Below are positions 42,115 through 50,714 of a DNA stretch of 64,000 bases, piece by piece. A model generated the notes under the pieces. That model made no database searches. It worked only from the letters and a program-made list of their open reading frames with translations, and was not told where the DNA came from. Position numbers and translations under genes: made by a program. The first letter of the stretch is position 1. Every line of letters starts with the position of its first letter. Location of the stretch: assembly GCF_002563775.1 (NCBI RefSeq), contig NZ_PDJO01000001.1:1436001-1500000 (forward strand), written 5' to 3'. This DNA is from Thioclava sp. ES.031. Lineage in GTDB: Bacteria > Pseudomonadota > Alphaproteobacteria > Rhodobacterales > Rhodobacteraceae.

Positions 42115-43929
42115 ATGACGCACGTGCAGACACGTTCGACGATTTTACCCGAAGAGCCGCCCGAGAGTGAGGGCGGGCTCGGTGTCATGGCGCGCTCGCC
42201 ACGCGCCCGTTGGCTGCTGCGTGTCGCCGTGGTGCTGATCCTCGCGCTGGCGGGGGCGGTGATGTGGATCACCAACCAGTGGCTGACCCAGCGTTTCACC
42301 GAGACGACGCGCGTGCGCACCGAGCTGCGGCTTGCGCTTTACACCGGCAACATCATGTCGGAGCTGCAGCGGACATCCGTTGTGCCGCTGTTGCTCGCGC
42401 GCGATCCGGAGCTGACGCAAGCCCTTGATACAACGGATTATTCCACCGCATCGGCGCAGCTGATCACGGCCAAGAAAGAGGTCGCGGTGGCCTCGATCCG
42501 GCTGTTGGACATGCAGGGCCGGGTGGTGGCATCGACCAATCGCACGCAGATCGGCACGCCCTTCCCGAATGCGCCCTTCTTCGTCGATGCGACCCGCTCG
42601 CGCGGGACGATCTTCTCGCTCAACGAGCCCGAGGCGGGCGGCACCGAGTTCGATTATTCGCGGGCCGTCATCCAGAACAACAAGCCCGTCGGCGTGATCG
42701 TGGTCGAGGCGGATCTGTCGAAATTCGAGCGTGCCTGGGCCGGGATTTCCGATGCGCTGGCCGTGGTCGACAGCGAGGGTAAAATCATCCTGACGACCGA
42801 GCCGCGCTGGCGCGGGGTGACGATGTCGGAGGCGCTGGCCGCGCGGTCTGCTCCTTCCGCGATCGAGCGCGCGCTGCAGGCGACTGCGGACTGGGCCAAT
42901 GACGCGCCGGACGCTTATCTCAAGGGCCGCGCGGTGATGCGCACCGAGGCGCGCATCCCCTTCCGCGGCTGGAAGATGATCGCCTTTACCAGCTACGACT
43001 CCGTGCGCGAGCGCGTGAATGCGGTGCTCGCGCTCGAGATCATGGGTTTTGCGATCCTGCTGGCGTTGGTCTTCTATGCGCTGTCGCGGCGCGCACGGCG
43101 GCAAAGTCAGGAATTGCGCGCGGAATCGGCGGAGCTGCGGCAGCTCAACACCCGGCTGAGCCGCGAGATCGCCGAGCGCGAGAAGGCGCAGCAGGATCTG
43201 GCCGTGGCCGAACAGACGATCGCGCAAAGCTCGAAACTTGCGGCTTTGGGGGAGATGTCGGCGGCGGTGAGCCACGAATTGAACCAGCCCCTGGCCGCGA
43301 TGAAGACCTATCTGGCCGGCGCGAAACTCCTGCTGCAGCGCGCCCGGGTCGAGGAGGCGCTGTCGTCCTTCCAGCGCATCGACGACCTGATCGGCCGGAT
43401 GGGCGCGATCACGCGGCAGCTGAAATCCTATGCCCGCAAGGGCGGTGAGGCCTTCGAGCCGGTGGACCTGCGGGTGGCGCTGTCGGAAGCGCTCTCGATG
43501 ATGGAGCCGCAGCTGAAAATTCGCAAATTGCACATCTCGCGCACCATGCCGCGCAGCCCTGTCATGGTGATGGCAGACCGCATCCGGCTGGAGCAGGTCA
43601 TCATCAACCTGTTGCGAAATGCACTCGACGCCACCAAGTCGGTTGAGGAACCGCAAGTGGAGTTGTTGCTTACCTCGGGTGAGACGGCCGTGCTGAGCGT
43701 GCGTGATAACGGTCCCGGAATTTCGGATCTCGACAAGCTGTTCGAGCCGTTCTGGACCACGAAGAAGCCGGGGGAAGGGACGGGGCTGGGCCTTGCGATC
43801 TCGTCCTCCATCATCAGTGATTTCGGGGGTCGCCTGACCGCCCATAATTCCGAAAGCGGGGGAGCCGTCTTTGAAGTGCAGCTGCCCCTCCTGGCGGACA
43901 AGAACAGGGCCATAAAGGCCGCGGAGTAA
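42115..43929 (+). CDS. dctB: C4-dicarboxylate sensor histidine kinase DctB
   Basis: A 604-residue membrane histidine kinase. TM1 near residues 35-53 (LLRVAVVLILALAGAVMWIT), periplasmic double PAS-like sensor (55-300), TM2 near 306-325, a coiled linker, H-box SHELNQPLAAMKTYLAG with His about 387, and N/G boxes (NLLRNALDATKSV, GPGISDLDKLFEPF). It fits DctB, which senses succinate/malate/fumarate and phosphorylates DctD. dctD starts 3 bp after its stop. No TRAP or DctA transporter gene is next to it in the window. Confidence 0.9.
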   Translation: MTHVQTRSTILPEEPPESEGGLGVMARSPRARWLLRVAVVLILALAGAVMWITNQWLTQRFTETTRVRTELRLALYTGNIMSELQRTSVVPLLLARDPELTQALDTTDYSTASAQLITAKKEVAVASIRLLDMQGRVVASTNRTQIGTPFPNAPFFVDATRSRGTIFSLNEPEAGGTEFDYSRAVIQNNKPVGVIVVEADLSKFERAWAGISDALAVVDSEGKIILTTEPRWRGVTMSEALAARSAPSAIERALQATADWANDAPDAYLKGRAVMRTEARIPFRGWKMIAFTSYDSVRERVNAVLALEIMGFAILLALVFYALSRRARRQSQELRAESAELRQLNTRLSREIAEREKAQQDLAVAEQTIAQSSKLAALGEMSAAVSHELNQPLAAMKTYLAGAKLLLQRARVEEALSSFQRIDDLIGRMGAITRQLKSYARKGGEAFEPVDLRVALSEALSMMEPQLKIRKLHISRTMPRSPVMVMADRIRLEQVIINLLRNALDATKSVEEPQVELLLTSGETAVLSVRDNGPGISDLDKLFEPFWTTKKPGEGTGLGLAISSSIISDFGGRLTAHNSESGGAVFEVQLPLLADKNRAIKAAE

Positions 43930-43932
43930 GAC

Positions 43933-45264
43933 ATGGCAAGACTAATGAAGGTAGCGATCGTCGATGACGAGGAAGATATGCGGCAGTCCGTCAGCCAATG
44001 GCTGGCGCTGTCGGGCTTCGACGCCGAGACCTATGCCAGCGCCGAAGACGCGCTGAAAGTGATAGGCCCCGATTGGCCGGGCGTGGTGATCACCGACATC
44101 CGGATGCCCGGCATGGACGGGATGGCCTTTCTCAAGCGGCTGATGGGCATCGATAGCGGTCTGCCGGTCATCATGATCACCGGCCACGGCGATGTGCCGA
44201 TGGCGGTCGAGGCGATGCGCCTCGGCGCGATGGATTTCATGGAAAAGCCGTTCTCGCCGGATCGCATGACCGAGCTGGCAAAGCGCGCCACGCAGGCGCG
44301 GCGCACGACGCTCGACAACCGCGCGCTGCGCCGCGATCTGGCCGAGGGCGAGAAGGTGATGGGCAAGCTGATCGGCACCTCCGAGCCGATGGAGCGGTTG
44401 CGCGAGGATATTCTCGATCTCTCGCAGGCGGACGGCCACGTTCTGATCGACGGCGAAACCGGCACCGGCAAGACGCTGGTGGCTCATGCGCTGCACGCGA
44501 CAGGCCCCCGCGCGGGCAAGAAATTCGTGGTTGTCAGCTGCGCCGCTCTGACCGAAGAGGCGCTCTCGGCCAAGCTGTTCGGACCGGTCGAAGAGGGCGG
44601 TCTGCCGCTGATGGAAGAAGCGCGCGGCGGCACGCTCTGCCTTGAGGATGTGGAGGCGCTGAGCCAGTCGCTGCAGGCGCGGCTCTTGCAATTCATCAAC
44701 GATCAGGGTGCGCCGGCAGAGACGCGGATCGTTGCGATCTGCAATACGCATGGCGAGGGCAAGACGGTCGAGGATGCGCTGCGCCCCGATCTCTACTATC
44801 GCCTCGCCGCGCTGAAGATCACTCTGCCGCCGCTGCGTGCGCGCGGCGAGGATATCCTGACGCTGTTCAACCGCATGTCCGAGCAATTCGCCGATGAATA
44901 TGGCTGCGACGTGCCGGAAGTCACCGCGCAGGAAGCCGCCCAACTGCTGCAGGCCCCGTGGCCGGGCAATGTGCGCCAGCTGATCAACGTGGCCGAACGC
45001 GCGGTGCTGCAATCGCGCCGTGGCTCGGGCTCGATCGCGTCGCTCCTGATGACCGATGACGAAGAGACGGGGCCGGCGGCGATCACCACCGAGGGCAAGC
45101 CGCTCAAGGAATATGTCGAGAGCTTCGAGAAGATGCTGATCGACAATACGATGCGGCGCCACAAGGGCTCGATCTCGGCGGTGATGGAAGAGCTGTGCCT
45201 GCCGCGCCGGACGCTGAACGAGAAGATGGCCAAATACGGTCTCGCTCGCGCGGATTATCTGTGA
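43933..45264 (+). CDS. dctD: DctD-like response regulator with degenerate sigma-54 activation loop
   Basis: A 443-residue NtrC-class regulator. Receiver domain residues 1-120 with phospho-Asp55 (VVITDIRMPG) and Lys105 (MEKPFSP). AAA domain: Walker A GETGTGKT at 174-181. The segment 215-235 reads KLFGPVEEGGLPLMEEARGG where family members have the GAFTGA loop; that loop is missing, and the Walker B acidic pair is ED instead of DE (LCLEDV). C-terminal Fis-type HTH (ISAVMEELCLPRRTLNEKMA). It may not activate sigma-54. Overlaps the next gene (GTGA). Confidence 0.9.
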   Translation: MARLMKVAIVDDEEDMRQSVSQWLALSGFDAETYASAEDALKVIGPDWPGVVITDIRMPGMDGMAFLKRLMGIDSGLPVIMITGHGDVPMAVEAMRLGAMDFMEKPFSPDRMTELAKRATQARRTTLDNRALRRDLAEGEKVMGKLIGTSEPMERLREDILDLSQADGHVLIDGETGTGKTLVAHALHATGPRAGKKFVVVSCAALTEEALSAKLFGPVEEGGLPLMEEARGGTLCLEDVEALSQSLQARLLQFINDQGAPAETRIVAICNTHGEGKTVEDALRPDLYYRLAALKITLPPLRARGEDILTLFNRMSEQFADEYGCDVPEVTAQEAAQLLQAPWPGNVRQLINVAERAVLQSRRGSGSIASLLMTDDEETGPAAITTEGKPLKEYVESFEKMLIDNTMRRHKGSISAVMEELCLPRRTLNEKMAKYGLARADYL

Positions 45265-45761
45265 GGGCAGGGCTTCTGGCTGCGGCCCTCGCGCTTGCGC
45301 CCCTGATGGCGCAGGCGGAGGGCGCGCCGCCGGAGGTCGCGCAATTGCGGGGCCAACACCCGTCTAAGTATTACGAGGCCGCGTCGCAGCTTTTCTCGCA
45401 AGGCCGCAAGGAAGATGCGGTTTTCCTGTTCTATCTCGGGCAGTTGCACTGGCGCTGCCTGCTTGCCGCCAATCCGGGGATTGATCCGACGGGCGATCCG
45501 GCACTGTTCGGCTCGCTCTCCGAGGTGGTCGGGCGACCGCTCAACGAATGGGCCTTCGGCGATCCCGACATGGTGCATCGGCTGCTCGGCGAGGTGCTTT
45601 CCTATGACGCGGCGCATCCCGATCCGTACCGCATGACGCAAGCTGACAGCCCCGAATGCGCGCAGGTGCGTCGCGGGCTGGAAGGGTTGCGCGACGGAAT
45701 TCCCGCTCAAGCGGAAGCAATTCGCCGCGAGCGCACGAGAAACGGCCTGCCCAATCGCTGA
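45261..45761 (+). CDS. Secreted 166-residue protein of unknown function coupled to dctD
   Basis: A GTG start at 45261 overlaps the dctD stop (GTGA) and gives a clean signal peptide (RAGLLAAALALAPLMAQAEG). Mature part: HPSKYYEAASQLFSQGRKED, AVFLFYLGQLHWRC and DSPECAQVRRGLEGLR, with two cysteines, alpha-helical, Sel1/TPR-like in feel. An open frame extends upstream inside dctD but lacks a signal. I do not recognise the family. Confidence 0.65.
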   Translation: MRAGLLAAALALAPLMAQAEGAPPEVAQLRGQHPSKYYEAASQLFSQGRKEDAVFLFYLGQLHWRCLLAANPGIDPTGDPALFGSLSEVVGRPLNEWAFGDPDMVHRLLGEVLSYDAAHPDPYRMTQADSPECAQVRRGLEGLRDGIPAQAEAIRRERTRNGLPNR

Positions 45762-46206
45762 ACATCGCGAGAATCCGGGGTGTGATTAACCCTTCCCTTA
45801 CGAAAATTCGATTGTGTTCCCGTAGGCTGTGCCGCTATGGTCAGAACCAGTCGGTTTCACACCATAAGTATGAAGCCACCGAAATTCGCTGATGCCTTGG
45901 CCGATCCGGCGCAGATGATGCGCAAGGGGCCCCGGCTCAACCGATTGGCCGAAAGGCCGCAAGTTTGTCTCCCTCTTCCGCATTAGACGGGACGGAGGCC
46001 GTTAATTGGGCGCCAAGCGGCTAAGGCCGACCGCGCCTTGGAAAGAACCGCGATGATGCGTGACGGGATATCGCAGATGAGGACGGGCAGGCTCCACGCC
46101 ACCGCCGTCTGCGCGCATGTCCGCACCCTCGCCTCAAGGACAGTTTCAGCCCAAGACAGCGCCGCGCCCCCGGGCAGGTCGCAAAGGGCTGACCTATTGG
46201 ATTTAC
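45762..46206. other. 445-bp leader/intergenic region before rne
   Basis: No ORF here is convincing. The region has several dyads, including GGCCGAAAGGCC (around 45949-45960). RNase E genes commonly have a long structured leader used for autoregulation by RNase E cleavage; this region has the length for that, but no Rfam-type motif is recognised. Confidence 0.45.
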
Positions 46207-49173
46207 ATGGCAAAGAAGATGCTTATCGATGCCACCCACGCGGAAGAGACCCGCGTCGTGGTGGTGGACGGCAACAAGGTTGAAGAATTCGACTTTGAGA
46301 CCATCAACAAACGGCAGCTCGCCGGAAATATCTATCTCGCGAAAGTAACGCGCGTCGAACCGTCCCTGCAGGCGGCCTTCGTCGACTATGGCGGAAACCG
46401 GCATGGCTTCCTCGCCTTCGCGGAAATCCACCCCGATTACTATCAGATCCCGGTCGCCGACCGCGAAGCGCTGCTGGAAGAAGAGCGTCAGCTCGCCGAA
46501 GCCGCGGCTGCGGAAGAGGAAAAGCCGAAATCTTCGCGCCGCCGCCGCTCGCGCCGGTCGTCGAACAAGGCGGAGAAGGCCAAGCAGGACGAGGCGGTGA
46601 TCAGCTCGGACGAGATCCCGGGCATGGGCGTCGTCGATCCCGAAGCCGAAGGCGAGACCTCCGGCGAGACTGCCGACGCGCCCGCCGACGAGACCAAGGC
46701 CGAAGCGCAGACCGACAGCACCGAGACCCCGGCCGAGGACGCTCCCGCGCCGGAAGCCGCCTCGACGCCCGCCGCTGCGGCTGAGACCGCCTCCGACGAG
46801 GATGACAGCGACGACTCCGACGACGATGACGACGACGCGGGCGATGACGCTGCCGAGGCCGATAGCGGCATCGAATCCGTCGCCGACGAGGATGTCGAAG
46901 AAGAAATCCGTCCGGCCCGCAAGCCGCGTCCGCGCCGCTACAAGATCCAGGAAGTGATCAAGGTGCGCCAGATCATGCTGGTGCAGGTCGTCAAGGAAGA
47001 GCGCGGCAACAAGGGCGCGGCGCTGACCACCTATCTCTCGCTGGCAGGCCGCTACTGCGTGCTCATGCCCAACACTGCGCGCGGTGGTGGCATCAGCCGC
47101 AAGATCACCAACGCCGCCGACCGCAAGAAGCTCAAGGAAATCGCGGGTGAGCTGGACGTGCCGAAAGGTGCGGGCCTGATCGTGCGGACGGCGGGTGCGC
47201 AGCGCACCAAGACCGAGATCAAGCGCGACTACGAATACCTGATGCGCCTGTGGGAGCAGATCCGCGACCTGACGATGAAAGCCGTCGCGCCGGCGCCGAT
47301 CTACGAGGAAGGCGATCTGATCAAGCGGTCGATCCGCGACCTCTACAACAAGGATATCGACGAGGTGCTCGTCGAGGGCGAGCGCGGCTACCGCGCGGCC
47401 AAGGCCTTCATGAAGATGATCATGCCGAGCCACGCCAAGAACGTGAAGCACTACTCGGAATCGCTGCCGCTCTTTGCGCGTCATCAGGTGGAAAGCTACC
47501 TCGCCTCGATGTTCAACCCGACCGTTCAGCTCAAGTCCGGCGGTTACATCGTGATCGGCGTCACCGAAGCGCTCGTCGCCATCGACGTGAACTCGGGTCG
47601 GGCCACGAAGGAAGGCTCGATCGAGGAAACCGCGCTCAAGACCAACCTGGAAGCCGCCGACGAAGTGGCCCGCCAGCTGCGCCTGCGCGACCTCGCCGGT
47701 CTGATCGTGATCGACTTCATCGATATGGACGAGCGTAAGAACAACAACGCCGTCGAGAAGCGCATGAAGGAGCGTCTCAAGACCGACCGCGCCCGCATTC
47801 AGGTCGGCCGCATCTCCGGCTTCGGCCTTCTCGAGATGAGCCGCCAGCGCCTGCGTCCGGGCATGATCGAATCCACGACGCAGCCCTGCGCCCATTGCCA
47901 CGGCACCGGCCTGATCCGCTCGGATGACAGCCTCGCGCTGAGCGTCCTGCGCGCGATCGAGGAAGAGGGCACCCGCAAACGGACCCGCGAGGTTCTGGTG
48001 CGTGCCCCCGTCGCGGTCGCCAACTACCTGATGAACGCCAAGCGCGAGCATGTGGCGGTGATCGAGGCGCGCTATGGCATGTCCGTGCGCATCGAAGCCG
48101 CGCCGGAACTCGTCTCGCCCGATTTCACCATCGAGAAGTTCAAGACCGCGACGCGCAATGTCGCGGAAGTGGACAGCCCCGTGGTGTCGGCTTCGGCCAG
48201 CCTGATGGCCGAGATCGACGACGCGGAGGACGAGGCGGAGACCGAAGCTGAAGCCGAGACCGAGGAGCAGACCGCGACGGTCGAGACCGAAGCCGAGGAG
48301 CAGCCGAAGAAGAAGCGCCGTCGTCGTCGTCGTCGCCGGAAGTCGAATGGCGAGAACGGCGAGAACGGGGAGAATAACGACTCCACGGAGAACGGCGATC
48401 AGTCGTCGGACGACCAGAAGTCGGACGATCAGAAGTCCAAGCCGGCCGAAGGGCAGGAAGCGCCCGCCAAGGCCGAACCCGCGCAGGCGGCGGAAGCTCC
48501 GGCAGACGAGGCCAAGACCGAGGCGCAAACCGACGCGAAGACCGAGGCCCAGCCCGAGGAAGAAGCGCCGAAACCCAAGCGCCGCTCGCGCGCCCGCAAG
48601 AAGGTGGAAGAGCCGAAACCCGAAGCCGAGACCGCGGACGCCCCCGCTGAGGGCACCGAGGCCAAGGCCGAGGAAGAAGCGCCCAAGCCGAAGCGCCGCA
48701 CGCGGTCGCGCAAGAAGGTGGACGCGGAGGCCGATGCGCAAGCCGCCGTCGAAGGCAGCGCCGCAGAGGTCAAGGCCGACGCCGCAGAGGCAGCCGAGGA
48801 GGCGCCCAAGCCGAAGCGTCGCTCTCGTGCGCGCAAGAAGGTCGAGGCGCCCGTCGCAGAGACGCCCGACACGCCCGAGCCGCCGGAAACCCCGCAGCCC
48901 GACGCGCCGACCGAGCCGCAGGAGACGCCGCAGCCCGACGCGCCGGTCGAGACGCCCGAGCCCGCGCCGCAGGAAACCCCTGTCGACGTGCCGCCGGAAG
49001 CGCCGCCCGCGCCCGAACCGGAAACCCCGTTCGAGCAGCCGCCGGAAACGCCGCAGCCTGATGCGCCGGTCGAACTGCCCGGTGGTCCGGCCTTCGCCGA
49101 GACCGAAGCCGAGGGCGAGACGATGACCGAAGAGGCGCCCAAGCCCAAGAAACGAGGCTGGTGGAGCCGCTGA
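46207..49173 (+). CDS. rne: Ribonuclease E
   Basis: A 988-residue RNase E/G. It cuts single-stranded AU-rich RNA and scaffolds the degradosome. MAKKMLIDATHAEETRVVVV start; S1 domain near 35-95 and resuming around 245, interrupted by an acidic insertion (about 96-240) typical of alphaproteobacteria. Mg-binding Asp in VAIDVNSG (about 460) and IDFIDMDE (about 503), Zn-link CAHCHGTG (about 561). The C-terminal ~330 residues are disordered, with repeated APKPKRRSRARKK-like basic boxes flanked by acidic Ala/Glu spacers and Pro-rich PETPQPDAP repeats. ATG 46207; an upstream in-frame extension is unlikely. Strong terminator follows. Confidence 0.95.
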   Translation: MAKKMLIDATHAEETRVVVVDGNKVEEFDFETINKRQLAGNIYLAKVTRVEPSLQAAFVDYGGNRHGFLAFAEIHPDYYQIPVADREALLEEERQLAEAAAAEEEKPKSSRRRRSRRSSNKAEKAKQDEAVISSDEIPGMGVVDPEAEGETSGETADAPADETKAEAQTDSTETPAEDAPAPEAASTPAAAAETASDEDDSDDSDDDDDDAGDDAAEADSGIESVADEDVEEEIRPARKPRPRRYKIQEVIKVRQIMLVQVVKEERGNKGAALTTYLSLAGRYCVLMPNTARGGGISRKITNAADRKKLKEIAGELDVPKGAGLIVRTAGAQRTKTEIKRDYEYLMRLWEQIRDLTMKAVAPAPIYEEGDLIKRSIRDLYNKDIDEVLVEGERGYRAAKAFMKMIMPSHAKNVKHYSESLPLFARHQVESYLASMFNPTVQLKSGGYIVIGVTEALVAIDVNSGRATKEGSIEETALKTNLEAADEVARQLRLRDLAGLIVIDFIDMDERKNNNAVEKRMKERLKTDRARIQVGRISGFGLLEMSRQRLRPGMIESTTQPCAHCHGTGLIRSDDSLALSVLRAIEEEGTRKRTREVLVRAPVAVANYLMNAKREHVAVIEARYGMSVRIEAAPELVSPDFTIEKFKTATRNVAEVDSPVVSASASLMAEIDDAEDEAETEAEAETEEQTATVETEAEEQPKKKRRRRRRRRKSNGENGENGENNDSTENGDQSSDDQKSDDQKSKPAEGQEAPAKAEPAQAAEAPADEAKTEAQTDAKTEAQPEEEAPKPKRRSRARKKVEEPKPEAETADAPAEGTEAKAEEEAPKPKRRTRSRKKVDAEADAQAAVEGSAAEVKADAAEAAEEAPKPKRRSRARKKVEAPVAETPDTPEPPETPQPDAPTEPQETPQPDAPVETPEPAPQETPVDVPPEAPPAPEPETPFEQPPETPQPDAPVELPGGPAFAETEAEGETMTEEAPKPKKRGWWSR

Positions 49174-49190
49174 GCACCTTCAGATTTGAG

Positions 49191-49219
49191 AAAGGCCGGG
49201 CAGAGCGCCCGGCCTTTTT
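49191..49219 (+). terminator. Intrinsic terminator of rne
   Basis: AAAGGCCGGGC / GCCCGGCCTTT, 11-bp stem with a 5-base loop and T5, 17 bp after the stop codon. Confidence 0.9.
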
Positions 49220-49244
49220 CGTTTTCCTCTTTGGCTTTCCGCGC

Positions 49245-49679
49245 TCAGGCGGCCAGCTCCTGCGCCGGGCGGGTCAGTTGCAGCGCCGCCCGCGCCGTCT
49301 CGCGGCCCTTCTCGACGAAATGGCTGCCGAAGATCGCCCGGTGGTGATCGGTCTCCTGGAACTGATGCGGGGTCAGCGAGACCGACAGCACGGGCACGCC
49401 CGTCTCCAGCCCCACCTGCATCAGGCCATTCACCACGGCCTGCGCGACGAAATCATGGCGATAGATCCCGCCATCGACGACCAGCGCCGCCGCCGCGATC
49501 GCGCCGTAGCGGCCCGTTCGGGCCAGTTGCTGTGCCTTCATCGGCAGCTCGAATGCGCCGGGCACGTCGAAGACATCGACCTGCGCCTCCGGAATTTCTT
49601 CGAGAAACCCCTCGAGCGCACGGTCGACGATATCGGCGTGCCAATTGGCCTTGATAAAAGCATAACGGGTGTGTGTCAT
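49245..49679 (-). CDS. ribH: 6,7-dimethyl-8-ribityllumazine synthase, RibH2 type
   Basis: A 144-residue lumazine synthase. It condenses the pyrimidine intermediate with dihydroxybutanone phosphate in riboflavin synthesis. FDVPGAFELPMKAQQLARTG and GIYRHDFVAQAVVNGLMQVG match the Brucella-like RibH2 branch, which forms decamers rather than 60-mers. AAGGAG sits before ATG 49679. An FMN riboswitch lies directly upstream, so it should be repressed by FMN. Other rib genes except ribF are not in the window. Confidence 0.93.
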   Translation of the reverse strand: MTHTRYAFIKANWHADIVDRALEGFLEEIPEAQVDVFDVPGAFELPMKAQQLARTGRYGAIAAAALVVDGGIYRHDFVAQAVVNGLMQVGLETGVPVLSVSLTPHQFQETDHHRAIFGSHFVEKGRETARAALQLTRPAQELAA

Positions 49680-49762
49680 CGTAATCTCCTTGCATAGCGA
49701 CACGTCACCCAAGGCGATCACATGCAGTCCGCGCCCACGCGCTAAGGCACGGGGTCGGCTGC

Positions 49763-49900
49763 ATATTCTCTTCCATCCGGACTGTAACCGTCGGCTCAGG
49801 CCTCGCACCTGATCTGCTGACCCTCGCACGACGGCGAGGCGCTCGCGGGCTCGCGGATTTCGCCGCATACCGCCGGTGGGGAATTTCGCCCCGCCCTGAG
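49763..49900 (-). promoter_or_regulatory. FMN riboswitch (RFN element)
   Basis: On the minus strand the conserved FMN aptamer blocks appear in order: GGGGCGAAATTCCCCACC, GGCGGTATG, GCCCGCGAGC, GGGTCAGCAGATCAGGTG, GAGCCGACGGTTACAG and TCCGGATGGAAGAGAATA. It lies 84-220 bases upstream of ribH. The expression platform is not clear; no terminator hairpin with a T-run is visible, so control of translation is likely. Confidence 0.95.
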
Positions 49901-49943
49901 AATGGCCGGAGATTGGCACGCGCATTTGCGCTCGGCAAGGGGC

Positions 49944-50393
49944 TTAGTTGCCGGGCCAGCCATACCAGACCATCGCGTGTCCGGTGCGCGGATGCGTGTC
50001 GGTCTCCAGGCGTTCCATCCCGTGACGCAGGTAAAACGCCTGCGCGCGGCTGTTGGTCTCGCTCGTGTAGAGCCGGAACCCCTCCGATAGCGCCGCCTTG
50101 GCCTGCGCCATGAGCCTCGAGCCGATCCCATGCCCGATCCAGTCGGGATGGACGAAAAGCTCGGCCAGGATCGCATCGCGCGGTTTCAATGCGAGAAACG
50201 CCATGATCCGCCCCTGATCCTCGGCGAGGGTCACCTGCCAGCCAGCGACCATTTCCTCGTCCACACGGGCGCGCAGGGCGGTGCGGCTGGGCATCACCGG
50301 CGGGCCGACACCGGGCAAGCTCGCGCTGAGATGCCAGAGATCGGCAATCGCGTCGCGATCCGTGTCATGGGCCGGGCGCAGCGTGACGGTCAT
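49944..50393 (-). CDS. GNAT N-acetyltransferase
   Basis: A 149-residue GNAT protein: TLRPAHDTDRDAIADLW start, acetyl-CoA loop LFVHPDWIGHGIGSRLM (Q/RxxGxG/A-like) and SRAQAFYLRHGM. Substrate unknown. Its ATG overlaps the tusA-like stop by one base (TGATG), so the two are translationally coupled. Confidence 0.87.
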   Translation of the reverse strand: MTVTLRPAHDTDRDAIADLWHLSASLPGVGPPVMPSRTALRARVDEEMVAGWQVTLAEDQGRIMAFLALKPRDAILAELFVHPDWIGHGIGSRLMAQAKAALSEGFRLYTSETNSRAQAFYLRHGMERLETDTHPRTGHAMVWYGWPGN

Positions 50394-50620
50394 CAGCTCT
50401 TGCGCACCAGATAGACTTTCACGCCTTCCCAATCCTCTGCCTCAACCAGCTCATGCCCGGTCTGAGCGCAGAAATGCGGCACGTCGATCCAGCTCGCCCC
50501 GTCGGTCGCGACCAGCTGGACCAGCGCGCCGGGCGCGGCCGACTCGAGCGCTTTGCGCAGGCGCAGAACGGGCAGGGGGCAGAGCAGCCCCTTCGCATCG
50601 ATTTCGATATCGGGCGTCAT
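50393..50620 (-). CDS. TusA-family sulfurtransferase
   Basis: A 75-residue SirA/TusA protein with the signature Cys-Pro-X-Pro in AKGLLCPLPVLRLRKALES (Cys about 14). The family relays sulfur for thiouridine, molybdenum cofactor or oxidation pathways. The ATG 50620 gives the family length; the longer frame upstream is spurious. Divergent from ccdA, a pairing frequent in alphaproteobacteria. Confidence 0.9.
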   Translation of the reverse strand: MTPDIEIDAKGLLCPLPVLRLRKALESAAPGALVQLVATDGASWIDVPHFCAQTGHELVEAEDWEGVKVYLVRKS

Positions 50621-50714
50621 GGCGGAGGTTCTCGCGCGCCCGCGCTGATTTGTCCACGCTGTTGTTATCTCACGACCCGGTGACCGCGCGCGAGGAATGG
50701 GGTAGAGGAGGAAC

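Noticed and set aside
46021..48741. 906-codon open frame antisense to rne
   Set aside because: Leu/Gly/Arg low-complexity product that mirrors the acidic and basic repeats of RNase E; long antisense frames are normal in GC-rich genes.
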